From Thermocaproicibacter sp036260805 (GTDB taxonomy: Bacteria; Bacillota; Clostridia; Oscillospirales; Acutalibacteraceae), in assembly GCA_036260805.1 (NCBI GenBank), contig DATALZ010000014.1, positions 1 to 64,000 of the forward strand: DNA of 64,000 bases, given 5' to 3'. The notes under the pieces were generated by a model. That model had not been told where the DNA came from and did no database searches. It was given only the letters and a program-made list of their open reading frames with translations. Position 1 is the first letter of the stretch. Each line of letters starts with the position of its first letter. Shown here in pieces: positions 43,341-51,789 of this stretch. The translations under genes were made by a program, and so were the position numbers.

Positions 43341-44705
43341 TTAAAACAGATTTTTGAATAAAGTAAGAACATAATAAGCTAATCCGCCGCAAACCGCAGG
43401 GTAGAGAATCCACTCGATGATGTCGACCTTAAGAGTTGTAACTTTCAGGAGCTTGCCGATGCTGAGGGATGCATTGAATATCTCGCTCGCGAATAAGATT
43501 ACAAGGTACGCCCTGATTCCAAACTGTGGGACAAAAATTGCAATGAGAGCTACGCGCATCACGGAGTCGGCAAGGTTGACTTTCAGCGAATACATCTGCT
43601 GGTCAAGACCTTTGAGCAGATTGTCGACGACGTTGTCAACATACATCAGCGGGGCGAGGGGAGCCATGATGCGCAGAATCTGCGTTGCCTGCTCGCTGCC
43701 GAAGAAGGCGGTGCCAAGCTCGTTTGCGAAGACAATGAAAATCGCCGCCGTTGGAAACCCGAACAGAAGCGTGTAGCGAAACGCATATTCCGCCGAACGC
43801 TGTACCGAACGGGGGTTCTTCACCGCCGTCGCCTCGGCAATTTCCGGAATCAGCAGCATGGCCGCCGAACTGATGAGCGACATGGGGAAAAACAGAATCG
43901 GCATAACCATGCCCTGCATGACGCCGTACTGAGCCAGCGCCGCAACGCCGCCCGCACCGTTTTTCTGCAGCCCGATTGGAATCAGAACGTTTTCGGCGCT
44001 GCCGAGCCCGTTGCGAAGGAACGAACCGGCAAGCATTGGCCCGGCGATATGTACGATGCTGCCCATGATGCCGCCGCATTCCTTCGCCATGCCGTGTTTG
44101 CGGGTGTAGTGAAGAAAAATCGGTACGATATAAACAATCGAAGCCACTTCGCCGAGTGTGGAACCGATCATCAGGCTTTCCAGCGGCGGGATGGCGGAAC
44201 GATCCAGCAATAATAAGGATACGGCAATGGTAACGCCCTGTTCCCAGAACTCGCCCGCAATGGGAATGACCGTATTGCGCAGGGCAAAAAAGTAACCTTT
44301 CAGGCAGGCGCAGCACGCGATAAACGGCAGGCCAAGGGCAAGAATCTGCAGAGGCCTTACTGCGAGGGGGCTGCGGATGAAATGCTCGGAGATAAAATCC
44401 GCCCCGAAAAAAAGCACGCTCAGAGCGATGGCACTGAGTGTAACTGCCAGACCGAGACAGCGCAGGATACATCCCCTTGAACCCCGCCCTTCGGCGACCA
44501 GGCGGGTCATGGCAAGGCCGAAACCGGAAGTGCAGGCGGTAATTCCCAGAACAAAAATAGAGAAAATAAGCTGATACAGCCCCATGCCGCTTGCACCGAT
44601 CCGGTTTGTGATGACCGAGCGGAACCAGAGTCCTAAAAACCGGAGCAGCATGGAACTGACGGTCAATATGGCCGCGTTTAAAATAAATCTGCGTTTTCTT
44701 CCCAT
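43341..44705 (-). CDS. SpoVB-like polysaccharide/lipid flippase
   Basis: A 454-residue member of the MOP superfamily, with about fourteen helices. The N terminus (ILTVSSMLLRFLGLWFRSVI, then TNRIGASGMGLYQLIFSI) is characteristic of the stage V sporulation protein B group, which includes lipid II or wall-precursor flippases in Firmicutes. GLAMTRLVAEGRG near residue 62 is also family-typical. No sporulation promoter or sigma site was recognised. It stands alone; the 350 bp upstream contain two inverted-repeat elements. Confidence 0.88.
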   Translation of the reverse strand: MGRKRRFILNAAILTVSSMLLRFLGLWFRSVITNRIGASGMGLYQLIFSIFVLGITACTSGFGLAMTRLVAEGRGSRGCILRCLGLAVTLSAIALSVLFFGADFISEHFIRSPLAVRPLQILALGLPFIACCACLKGYFFALRNTVIPIAGEFWEQGVTIAVSLLLLDRSAIPPLESLMIGSTLGEVASIVYIVPIFLHYTRKHGMAKECGGIMGSIVHIAGPMLAGSFLRNGLGSAENVLIPIGLQKNGAGGVAALAQYGVMQGMVMPILFFPMSLISSAAMLLIPEIAEATAVKNPRSVQRSAEYAFRYTLLFGFPTAAIFIVFANELGTAFFGSEQATQILRIMAPLAPLMYVDNVVDNLLKGLDQQMYSLKVNLADSVMRVALIAIFVPQFGIRAYLVILFASEIFNASLSIGKLLKVTTLKVDIIEWILYPAVCGGLAYYVLTLFKNLF

Positions 44706-44731
44706 TTGACTTCACCCAAAGAATTTTGATA

Positions 44732-44829
44732 TACAGCAATTTCAAATAAAAACGAGAAGTACGACGCTCCCCCAGCTTCGGAGAGGGGAGACAACCAAAT
44801 CTGTTTCGCAGTATTTGTAATTGCTATAG
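44732..44829. repeat. CTAYAGCA family element (copy F)
   Basis: Arms TACAGCAATTTCAAATAAAAA-like and TATTTGTAATTGCTATAG, with a centre CTCCCCCAGCTTCGGAGAGGGGAG. It lies just upstream of the flippase start. Its left arm matches the right arm of copy G read in reverse. Confidence 0.6.
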
Positions 44830-44934
44830 TCAAATGTATTCGCAGAAAGCCCGAAATAAGTCTATATTTTTTCTCCGGAATCGTTTATAATGAGTTTTAC
44901 ACGTCACTAAAACAGGTTTCCGTGTTTGAAATTT

Positions 44935-45008
44935 AGAAGCTGTTCCCATAGCTCACAACGCCATTCCGGCGGTCGTTATGATGTTTCTTACTTATGGGAA
45001 CAGCTTCT
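44935..45008. repeat. 74-bp element with perfect 16-bp inverted ends
   Basis: AGAAGCTGTTCCCATA (44935-44950) and TATGGGAACAGCTTCT (44993-45008) are exact inverted repeats around a 42-nt interior containing GCCATTCCGGCGG. No other copy is in the window. A possible -10 (TATAAT, 44886-44891) precedes it, so it would lie in the leader of the GNAT gene at 45058. Confidence 0.65.
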
Positions 45009-45057
45009 GAGACCAAAGTTTTCACCGTAAAACAGCTATATGAATGGAGGAATGGTT

Positions 45058-45546
45058 ATGTCTGCCGATATGCTTGTGAAACTGTATCATCTTAAGGAGA
45101 AGCCGGAGCTTTGTGAAAAGCTGAAAAAACAGGGAATTTCAATTAAAAGGGCCATGCCGGCGGATAAATCGCGCGTCGTTCAGTTTGTAAAGAACAATTT
45201 CGGGGACGGCTGGGCGCACGACTGCTCCTACACGTTCACAAATCACCCCGTAAGCTGCTACATTGCTGTGCGGGAGAAGAAAACAATCGGGTTTGCCTGC
45301 TACGATTCGGCCGCGAAAAATTTTCTTGCGCCCATCGGCGTTTACGAGAAATTCCGCGGGATGGGTATCGGCGAGGCTTTGCTGCGCGCCTGCCTGGAAT
45401 CAATGCGGAACGATGGTTACGGCTATGCAGTCATCGGCTGGGTGGAAGAGGATACCGCCGAATTTTATAAAAAAACCGTCGGGGCAACGGTCATAGAGGA
45501 CTCATTCCCCGGCGTTTACAGCAATCTGATTGCAATTGACGACTAA
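45058..45546 (+). CDS. GNAT-family N-acetyltransferase
   Basis: A 162-residue acetyltransferase of unknown substrate. The N-terminal 35 residues (MLVKLYHLKEKPELCEKLKK) precede the GNAT core: KRAMPADKSRVVQFVKNNF near 38, then the acetyl-CoA loop PIGVYEKFRGMGIGEALLRA near 95, and a C-terminal GYAVIGWVEEDTAEFYKKTV. I use the ATG at 45058, which lies seven bases after GGAGG; the ATG at 45040 precedes the ribosome site. Confidence 0.85.
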   Translation: MSADMLVKLYHLKEKPELCEKLKKQGISIKRAMPADKSRVVQFVKNNFGDGWAHDCSYTFTNHPVSCYIAVREKKTIGFACYDSAAKNFLAPIGVYEKFRGMGIGEALLRACLESMRNDGYGYAVIGWVEEDTAEFYKKTVGATVIEDSFPGVYSNLIAIDD

Positions 45547-45578
45547 AAATTGTATTTAAAGGAAGGCAAGAAAAACAA

Positions 45579-46499
45579 ATGGATTGGACGGAAGTTAAAA
45601 TTACAGTAGACGCAGAAAATGTGGATTTAGCAGGAGACATTGCGCAGATGACGGTTCCCTACGGTATTTACATCGAGGACTACTCCCACCTGAACGAAGA
45701 AGTGAAAGAAATTGCGCATATCGATCTGATCGACGAGGAACTGCTGAAAAAGGACCGCACCAAGGCGATTGTGCATGTTTACATCAGCCCGGAAGACAAC
45801 CCGAACGAAGCCGTTGCATTCCTGACGGAACGCTATGCCGCGGCTGGAATCGCGAACACAATAGAAACAGATTCCTGCGTGCAGGAAGACTGGATCAACA
45901 ACTGGAAAAAGTATTTTCACCCGATTAAGGTAGGCAAAAAACTGCTGATCCGCCCCGACTGGGAGAAAACGGAGAATGCAGACGGCCGCGTTGTGCTTGA
46001 CTTGGAGCCGGGAATCGCGTTCGGTACGGGAACCCACGAGACCACGCGCCTGTGCATGGAAATGCTCGAAGAGTACATTCAGCCGGGATGCTCGATGCTG
46101 GACGTCGGGTGCGGAAGCGGAATTCTCTCCGTTGCTGGGCTTCTGCTCGGCGCGGGCAGCGCCGTTGGAGTGGATATTGACCCGCTTGCGGTGAAAACCG
46201 CCGGTCAGAACGCGGAGCGCAACCATGTGGAAGACCGGTTTACGGGAATCTGCGGCAGCCTGACCGAGCAGGTAAAAGGCAAATTCAACGTGGTCGCGGC
46301 AAACATTGTGGCGGATGTGATTATGGTTCTGACAAAGGACATTGAGAAATTTATGGCTCCCGATGCGATCTATATTATGAGCGGGATTATTGACGAGCGC
46401 GAGCAGGATGTGCTGAACGCCCTGAAAGGCAAGTTCGATGTGATTGCCCGTAAAGAGGAAAAAGGCTGGGTCGCTCTCGCCGCGCGGCAGGCAGTCTGA
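45579..46499 (+). CDS. prmA: Ribosomal protein L11 methyltransferase
   Basis: Trimethylates lysines and the N terminus of ribosomal protein L11. The 306-residue protein begins MDWTEVKITVDAENVDL, the N-terminal recognition domain. The linker includes DWINNWKKYFHPIKVGKKLL near residue 107, and the SAM-binding fold has PGIAFGTGTHETTRLCMEML near residue 147 and LDVGCGSGILSVAG near residue 173. The NIVADVI motif near residue 240 is also typical. AAAGGAAGG precedes the ATG. It lies 32 bp after the GNAT gene, in a likely operon. Confidence 0.96.
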   Translation: MDWTEVKITVDAENVDLAGDIAQMTVPYGIYIEDYSHLNEEVKEIAHIDLIDEELLKKDRTKAIVHVYISPEDNPNEAVAFLTERYAAAGIANTIETDSCVQEDWINNWKKYFHPIKVGKKLLIRPDWEKTENADGRVVLDLEPGIAFGTGTHETTRLCMEMLEEYIQPGCSMLDVGCGSGILSVAGLLLGAGSAVGVDIDPLAVKTAGQNAERNHVEDRFTGICGSLTEQVKGKFNVVAANIVADVIMVLTKDIEKFMAPDAIYIMSGIIDEREQDVLNALKGKFDVIARKEEKGWVALAARQAV

Positions 46500-46575
46500 G
46501 TCTGCTGGCTGCCCGGGTGAAACCTGGCATATGCGGCATTCGTGAGAGATCATAATACTGGAATCAGGTGAAAAA

Positions 46576-47085
46576 ATGGACGTTGTTCTTCGGACGGCAT
46601 CACCGGAAGATGCGCCAGCAATTGGAGAGATTTTCAGCGCAAGCTGGAAAACGGCTTACGCCGGTATGGTTCCGCAGGAATACCTCGACGGTCTGAATGC
46701 AGACCACTGGATTCCAAGACTTCGAAAAGATCTTGCGGAAGGAAAACTTCAGGCGTCGATTTTACTGGAAAACGGTGTTCCGGCGGGAGCCGTCGGTTAT
46801 GGAAAATCGCGCGACGAAAAGCTTGCGGACTGGGGAGAAATTGTATGCATTTATATTCACCCCGGGTACTTCCGCAGGGGTTACGGCGCGAGGCTTCTGC
46901 GGGAAGCGGTGAAAAATCTGCGGCAGGCGGGCCGCCGGGACTGCTTTCTGTGGGTTTTGGCGGAAAATGAAAACGCGCAGGAATTTTACACTGCCATGGG
47001 ACTCCAAAAGACCCAAGACCTTACCCACAGTGAACTTATGGGGAAACAGCTTACGGAAATTCGATATATCCTGAAAGAAAAGTAA
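46576..47085 (+). CDS. GNAT-family N-acetyltransferase
   Basis: A 169-residue acetyltransferase. The N terminus VVLRTASPEDAPAIGEIFSA is the usual first beta-alpha unit, YAGMVPQEYLDGL follows near residue 33, and the acetyl-CoA loop IYIHPGYFRRGYGARLLREA lies near residue 95. The C-terminal FLWVLAENENAQEFYTAMGL is the family's final strand-helix unit. The substrate cannot be inferred. It follows prmA after 76 bp on the same strand. Confidence 0.87.
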   Translation: MDVVLRTASPEDAPAIGEIFSASWKTAYAGMVPQEYLDGLNADHWIPRLRKDLAEGKLQASILLENGVPAGAVGYGKSRDEKLADWGEIVCIYIHPGYFRRGYGARLLREAVKNLRQAGRRDCFLWVLAENENAQEFYTAMGLQKTQDLTHSELMGKQLTEIRYILKEK

Positions 47086-47135
47086 AGGAATGAAAAACGC
47101 GGCCGGTCAATCGTCCATGGAAAAGGGGCGTTGGC

Positions 47136-47735
47136 ATGAAAAAGGGCGTTTTTGTAGTAATTGGTCTGGCAGTGATCGTCGTGCTTCTTACCAAATGCCA
47201 TGCGGGTCAGCCGGCGCAGAAGGCCGTGTCATCGGCTAAACCGGTTCAGACCGCCGCGCAGCTGAAAAGCGGTAAGCTGAACAGCATGGTTGTGCAGCGG
47301 GGCCATACTGTGCGCGAGAAATACGCGAATAACTCTGCGGATATTCTTCATACCGGCAGCAACTACGGGCTTGCGGGCGATGCGGAAAATTTGCTGTGGA
47401 TTTCCACACGGGGCGGCGCGGGGATTGAAGCGAACTCCATAAAACAGGACGACTCGAAGCTCCCGGTGATTCAGGAAAGCCGGAGCGACAATCCCACGAG
47501 CGAGAATGTGTGGGTAAGGCTTTCCTATGACGCGTTTAACCCGCCTGCGGGTGAAAATTCGTGGGCGCATAAAGACGTGATGGTTTACGTTGACCCCGCA
47601 AATGCGCAGAATGCCGTATTGGCGGTTCAGGACACGAAGGAACAGACGAAATGGAACATCGTCTCGCTGCAGGGGTACGGGGTCTGGCTGAAAAAAGAAA
47701 TTGATATGATGCTCCGGGTGACAAAAGGGCTATAG
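47136..47735 (+). CDS. Hypothetical membrane-anchored extracytoplasmic protein
   Basis: A 199-residue protein that I cannot assign to a family. Residues 1-21 are a signal-anchor helix (KKGVFVVIGLAVIVVLL). LTKCHAG is not a good lipobox because Lys precedes the Cys. Residues 25-45 are a Ser/Ala/Lys linker, and the rest is a compact soluble domain with ENLLWISTRGGAGIEANSI, WVRLSYDAFNPPAGEN and NAVLAVQDTKEQTKWNIVSL. It ends at a strong terminator. Confidence 0.6.
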   Translation: MKKGVFVVIGLAVIVVLLTKCHAGQPAQKAVSSAKPVQTAAQLKSGKLNSMVVQRGHTVREKYANNSADILHTGSNYGLAGDAENLLWISTRGGAGIEANSIKQDDSKLPVIQESRSDNPTSENVWVRLSYDAFNPPAGENSWAHKDVMVYVDPANAQNAVLAVQDTKEQTKWNIVSLQGYGVWLKKEIDMMLRVTKGL

Positions 47736-47773
47736 AAAATGCGCAGTCAGTTAAATCTGACTGCGCATTTTCT
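47734..47773 (+). terminator. Terminator after the hypothetical gene
   Basis: AGAAAATGCGCAGTCAG (47734-47750) pairs with CTGACTGCGCATTTTCT (47757-47773). The perfect 17-bp stem overlaps the stop codon on its left and ends three bases before the -35 box of the next promoter. Confidence 0.9.
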
Positions 47774-47775
47774 AC

Positions 47776-47823
47776 TTGACAAAGCAATTGCAGGAACTAT
47801 AATAAATCAGTACTGATAAGTAC
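47776..47823 (+). promoter_or_regulatory. Promoter with TetR-type operator for the glycosyltransferase-tetR pair
   Basis: TTGACA (47776-47781), a 16-bp spacer and TATAAT (47798-47803) match both consensus hexamers exactly. The palindrome GTACT-GATA-AGTAC (47810-47823) overlaps the expected transcription start. Repressor binding there would block initiation, fitting control by the TetR-type regulator encoded second in the operon. Confidence 0.75.
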
Positions 47824-47843
47824 GAAAATGTTCAACATGAGGA

Positions 47844-49172
47844 ATGAGAGAATTGAGTGAGGCTAAAAAACAGGTTACCATAGCGGTTTCCGCAGCGCTT
47901 TTTGATGCCGGCGAGGTCACACGCTCGCTGGAAATTGTAAAGGGTGTAAGGGATGGAACGCCCGAGGGGTACAGCGTAAGAATTATTTTTCTCTCCAACG
48001 GCGGGAAATTTGAACAGCGGATTCTGGATAACGGCTTTGAGGTTTACCACACTGCGCCCCAACTGGAGGGGGTTGGGTTTTATAATGACCTGAAACCGGA
48101 CGGTCAAAACTTTATCGGGAGCGAAAAGCTTTGCAAAGAACTGCTGGAGGGCGAGATTTCCGCCTTGCAGGATTGCCGCCCCGATCTGGTACTTTATGGC
48201 TTTTGGCCGTTTGCAAGCCTGGCAAGAAGAATGGTCAGGCCGCAGATACCGGGAGTATGTTTTTTGCCGCTGCCGCTGGAACGGAATTTATACGGTTCCA
48301 GCCTGATGAAGGATGTTCCGGACCAGATAAAACCGTTGACTTATTTGCCTGAGGGGCTTCGGTGCGCGATTATGAGGGCGCTGCCGGCGGAATTGAAGCT
48401 GAAGGCCCCGATTCTTCAGCAGAAGAAAATCCTGAACGCCGCGCAGCAATGCGGATGGAACGGAAGCAATCTGAATAATTTGTTCGACCTGTTAAAATCC
48501 GACTTGACCCTCGTGAACGACCTGGAAGATTATTATAAAGGGATGCGGATTCCACCGGACTATGTGATTACGGGGCCGTTATATTCCCAGCCGGCAGAGG
48601 GAGAGCAGCCCGACGCCGGAATTCGGGAAGTTTTTAAAAGGCAGGACGGAAAATGCAATCTGTTCTGCACGATGGGGAGTTCCGGCAGGAAAGAACTCCT
48701 TGCCGAGGCGGTCAGCGCGGTTGCGTCACTGCCTGAAGAGCGGTTTCACGCGGTAATTCTGGCGCCGGATTCCGTCTGCCCCATGGAAGAACTTGCTCCC
48801 ATCGTTGCAGGCAAAAGCAATATCTATATGACCAACCGGTTTGTGCCGGCGAAGCTCGTCAACCGCATGGCCGACATTGTCCTCTGCCACGGCGGGCAGG
48901 GAACCGTGCAGACCGCGATGGCCAGCAGTACTCCGCTGGTAGGGGTTGCCATGCAGCCGGAACAGCAGATCAACCTGGACAATGTTGTCGGGCAGGGGGC
49001 AGGTATCCGCATTCCGCAAACCCGCTGGAACCGGAACAACATTATTTCTGCCATAAACAAAGTCACCGCAAACCCGGGATTCCGCCGGAACGCCGAACGG
49101 CTCGCACAAAGCATGGCATCCGTGGATGGCAAGAGAAAATCGGCAGAAATCATCTGGAAATTCATTCATTAA
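47844..49172 (+). CDS. MurG/UGT-like glycosyltransferase (GT-B fold)
   Basis: A 442-residue glycosyltransferase similar in layout to the UDP-glucuronosyl/macrolide glycosyltransferase (GT1/GT28) group. The N-terminal half has LYGFWPFASLARRM and VPDQIKPLTYLPEGL. The C-terminal nucleotide-sugar half has CNLFCTMGSSGRKELLAEAV near residue 270 and the signature ADIVLCHGGQGTVQTAMASS near 350, followed by LVGVAMQPEQQINLDNVV. Acceptor unknown; related enzymes modify antibiotics, lipids or pigments. It is cotranscribed with a TetR regulator, so the reaction may be a detoxification. Confidence 0.82.
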   Translation: MRELSEAKKQVTIAVSAALFDAGEVTRSLEIVKGVRDGTPEGYSVRIIFLSNGGKFEQRILDNGFEVYHTAPQLEGVGFYNDLKPDGQNFIGSEKLCKELLEGEISALQDCRPDLVLYGFWPFASLARRMVRPQIPGVCFLPLPLERNLYGSSLMKDVPDQIKPLTYLPEGLRCAIMRALPAELKLKAPILQQKKILNAAQQCGWNGSNLNNLFDLLKSDLTLVNDLEDYYKGMRIPPDYVITGPLYSQPAEGEQPDAGIREVFKRQDGKCNLFCTMGSSGRKELLAEAVSAVASLPEERFHAVILAPDSVCPMEELAPIVAGKSNIYMTNRFVPAKLVNRMADIVLCHGGQGTVQTAMASSTPLVGVAMQPEQQINLDNVVGQGAGIRIPQTRWNRNNIISAINKVTANPGFRRNAERLAQSMASVDGKRKSAEIIWKFIH

Positions 49173-49194
49173 TCCTGGAAAAGGAATGGTTCTA

Positions 49195-49971
49195 ATGGAT
49201 AACAAAAAAGAAGAGGATATTCTGAAAGCGGCGGAGAAGGAATTTAACCGGGACGGCTATCGCAGAACGTCTATGGCGCAGATTGCCGCTGCGGCCTGCG
49301 TCTCGGTTGGAAGGCTGTATTCTTTTTATAAAAACAAGGCCGCTTTGTTTGAGGCTGTCCGGAAACCGGAGCTCAAAGACTATGACCCGGCGGATGAGGC
49401 AAAAAAGTACGAAATCCTGAGAAACGCGCTGAGAGTGTTCGGCGAAAACGGTTATGCCGCAGCTTCGATGGACGATGTAGCGGAAGAATGCGGGTTCAGC
49501 AAGACCGTACTTTACCGCTATTTCAGCAGCAAGGAAGAACTGTTTCAATCCATTTTCAACGAACCGAAATTTATGGGTGTCTTAAAGGATGTCCATTCCG
49601 GATTCTATTCGACCCTGCACGGGATGCTCTCTGAAACCGGGCTGGAGTTTTTGAAGCTTTTTTCCGACCCGGACAGGCTGAATCTGATTAAGATCGTCAT
49701 TTCTGAATCGAACCGGTTTCCACGTCTCGGCAGTCTCATGTTTGAGAACACAGTTCAGAAAGTTACTGGTACAATCGCGGCCCGCCTGGAAGAGATGTGC
49801 AATAAAGGATTGATTCGCAGGGTGGACTTTCTGCTTGCCGCCCGCTCCTATTTCGGACTTCTTTATTCCTTCGTGCTGTCTGATAAAATTCTGAATCCCG
49901 GCTCCGGGACATTCAGCAGCGAACAGATTGTTTCCTTTGCGGCGAATTTGTTCGAAAAAGGGCTGAAATAA
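49195..49971 (+). CDS. TetR-family regulator with two tandem HTH domains
   Basis: A 258-residue regulator. Residues 8-53 form a TetR_N helix-turn-helix (EKEFNRDGYRRTSMAQIAAA, GRLYSFYKNKAALFEAV). Residues 73-120 form a second one (LRVFGENGYAAASMDDVAEE, KTVLYRYFSSKEELFQSIF). Ordinary members have only one. A C-terminal ligand/dimer domain follows (SESNRFPRLGSLMFENTVQK near 165). The ATG at 49195 follows AAAGGAA, 22 bp after the glycosyltransferase stop. It probably represses the operon's promoter at 47776-47823. Confidence 0.88.
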   Translation: MDNKKEEDILKAAEKEFNRDGYRRTSMAQIAAAACVSVGRLYSFYKNKAALFEAVRKPELKDYDPADEAKKYEILRNALRVFGENGYAAASMDDVAEECGFSKTVLYRYFSSKEELFQSIFNEPKFMGVLKDVHSGFYSTLHGMLSETGLEFLKLFSDPDRLNLIKIVISESNRFPRLGSLMFENTVQKVTGTIAARLEEMCNKGLIRRVDFLLAARSYFGLLYSFVLSDKILNPGSGTFSSEQIVSFAANLFEKGLK

Positions 49972-50000
49972 TAAATTCCCATTGGCTCGCAGAATGACAA

Positions 50001-50032
50001 CAGCCTCCGTTTTTTACGCCGGAGGCTGCTTT
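50001..50032 (+). terminator. Terminator of the glycosyltransferase-tetR operon
   Basis: CAGCCTCC (50001-50008) pairs with GGAGGCTG (50021-50028), followed by CTTTG. An almost identical stem follows the next gene at 50561-50594. Confidence 0.8.
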
Positions 50033-50132
50033 GTAATTATTTTTACAGAAAAGCTAACAAAATGGGAATTTAGAACGATATAATATTGTAAAGCTATTGT
50101 TTTGGTCATCAATGGAAGGAGTACAAAAGAAA

Positions 50133-50543
50133 ATGTATATTACTCTTGGCCCGTCGACCAATGCCATCAGTGAAGCTGAGTATGCTGCAAAGTTTAAACC
50201 CGATGAGTACGATACCTATGATTCCACGCCGAAGCAGATATTTTCAAAATATAATGTGAAAGATATGTCGGAGAAAGACTACGATCAAATGGAAACGGAG
50301 CTGTGGGAAAATAAAAATCCGGAGTCGCACTACATAGGACTTATGCTAATGACCGACGACATTGCGAACCATTATGCAGACGAAGTGAATGGAACGCCGG
50401 AGACCCAGAAAAGCCACTATAATTTTATGAACGCCGTCGAGGAAGATTATAAGAAAGAGCTTTCCGGCGGAGGAAATGATGCGAATTACTACTTAAAATT
50501 ATACCAGTATCTGTCACAGGCTAACGGACAACAAGTCTGCTGA
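50133..50543 (+). CDS. Hypothetical acidic soluble protein
   Basis: A 136-residue protein with no recognisable family. The ATG at 50133 follows GGAAGGAGT; an in-frame ATG at 50112 precedes that site. There is no signal peptide or membrane helix. The protein is rich in Asp, Glu, Tyr and Lys, with KFKPDEYDTYDSTPKQIFSK near residue 20, MSEKDYDQMETELWENK near 45 and SHYNFMNAVEEDYKKEL near 99. It is bracketed by two near-identical terminators, which may mark a local duplication or cassette. Confidence 0.55.
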   Translation: MYITLGPSTNAISEAEYAAKFKPDEYDTYDSTPKQIFSKYNVKDMSEKDYDQMETELWENKNPESHYIGLMLMTDDIANHYADEVNGTPETQKSHYNFMNAVEEDYKKELSGGGNDANYYLKLYQYLSQANGQQVC

Positions 50544-50560
50544 ATGGAAATTAGTTTAAA

Positions 50561-50594
50561 ACAGCCTCCGGCTTTTACGCCGGAGGCTGTTTTT
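50561..50594 (+). terminator. Terminator after the hypothetical gene
   Basis: ACAGCCTCCGGC (50561-50572) pairs with GCCGGAGGCTGT (50579-50590), followed by a T-run. It is almost the same hairpin as the one at 50001-50032. Confidence 0.85.
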
Positions 50595-50620
50595 GCAAAG
50601 AAGTGAAGTTTTTGAAAGTC

Positions 50621-50646
50621 AGGAAACTTTTTTCAAAAAGTTTCCT
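50621..50646 (-). terminator. Terminator of the aro operon
   Basis: AGGAAACTTTTT (50621-50632) pairs with AAAAAGTTTCCT (50635-50646). It lies two bases after the pheA stop codon in the minus direction. Confidence 0.75.
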
Positions 50647-50648
50647 GG

Positions 50649-51761
50649 TCAAAGAGTCTCCCGGTAGTTGCCGAGGAAGGTGAAGCGAGGAAGCTCGTCG
50701 TGCAGGGCGCACAGCAGGTCGAGCGTGTGCTCGTCATGAATATTGCCGGTGAAATCGAGGTAAAAATCATACTCAAAGTTTTTGCCAGGAATGGGGCGTG
50801 ACTCAATCTTGGTCAGGTTCAGACCCGCTGCGGCGAAGCGTGCCAGCACCGCATAAAGCGTTCCGGTGCGGTGTGGGAGCGAGAAGCAGACGCTGATTTT
50901 ATCCGCATCCTGCGGAAGAACCATCTTTCTGCCGATTACGATAAACCGCGTGCGGTTGCCGGTGCTGTTCTGAATCTCCTGCGCAAGAAGATTTAAACCG
51001 CCCGCCTGCGCGGCATGGCAGGAACAGATAGCCGCAATGCCCGGCTTTTTGGCTTCTTCCGCCGCTTCCGCTGTACTGGAGAACGGCTCCGCCTTTAAAT
51101 GATGTTCCGCTAAAAATCTTGAACATTGGCGAATCGCCTGCGGATGAGAATATACAATATGTATATTCTCAATATCAGTTTCCATTGAGGCTAAACAATG
51201 CCGAACCGGAAGGCTGAGGGCGCCCACGATGGAAAAGCGGTATTTCAGAATCAGGTCGTAGACTTCCCCGACGGAACCCGCCGAGGAATTTTCGACCGGA
51301 AGAACACCGAGGTCGGCTTCGCCCTTCTCGACCGACTCAAAAATCGCAGGGAAATCGGGGAAGAAAAGAGGGCTGGAATCCGGATACAGGCGCAAAAGGG
51401 CTTCGTGAGAGTACGAGCCGTTCTGGCCGAGACAGGCAACGATTTTTGCCTGAAGCGGCTCCGGCGAAGCATTGCCTACCGCTTCGCGCAGTGTTGCCCC
51501 GCTGCCAAGCAGCCGGTGCTGAACCGCGCGGCTCATCGCCATGAGGTCGGAGTACAGAATGCGGGCTTCGCCGCCGAATTCCCCGGCATTTTTCGATACG
51601 CCGTCGAGAATTTCCTGTTCGCGTTCCTCATTGAAAACCGGCAGATTTTTCTTCTGCTTTACCGCCGCAACCTGCCGGGCACATTCCATGCGGCGCAGGA
51701 ACAGCGGCAGCAGTTTTTCGTCGATTTCATCGATTTCCCCGCGGATTTCTTCGAGTGTCAT
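50649..51761 (-). CDS. pheA: Bifunctional chorismate mutase/prephenate dehydratase
   Basis: The P-protein that converts chorismate to prephenate and then to phenylpyruvate, the route to phenylalanine. In 370 residues, 1-85 is the AroQ chorismate mutase (LEEIRGEIDEIDEKLLPLFL with the catalytic Arg/Lys set). Residues 105-285 are the dehydratase (GQNGSYSHEALLRLYPDS, LPVENSSAGSVGEVYDLIL and the catalytic TRF in NRTRFIVIGR). Residues 290-370 are an ACT domain with the ESRP phenylalanine-binding motif. The ATG at 51761 follows GGGAG. It is the last gene of the aro operon. Confidence 0.96.
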   Translation of the reverse strand: MTLEEIRGEIDEIDEKLLPLFLRRMECARQVAAVKQKKNLPVFNEEREQEILDGVSKNAGEFGGEARILYSDLMAMSRAVQHRLLGSGATLREAVGNASPEPLQAKIVACLGQNGSYSHEALLRLYPDSSPLFFPDFPAIFESVEKGEADLGVLPVENSSAGSVGEVYDLILKYRFSIVGALSLPVRHCLASMETDIENIHIVYSHPQAIRQCSRFLAEHHLKAEPFSSTAEAAEEAKKPGIAAICSCHAAQAGGLNLLAQEIQNSTGNRTRFIVIGRKMVLPQDADKISVCFSLPHRTGTLYAVLARFAAAGLNLTKIESRPIPGKNFEYDFYLDFTGNIHDEHTLDLLCALHDELPRFTFLGNYRETL

Positions 51762-51789
51762 TTCCACATCTCCCAAATATTCATCCGAA

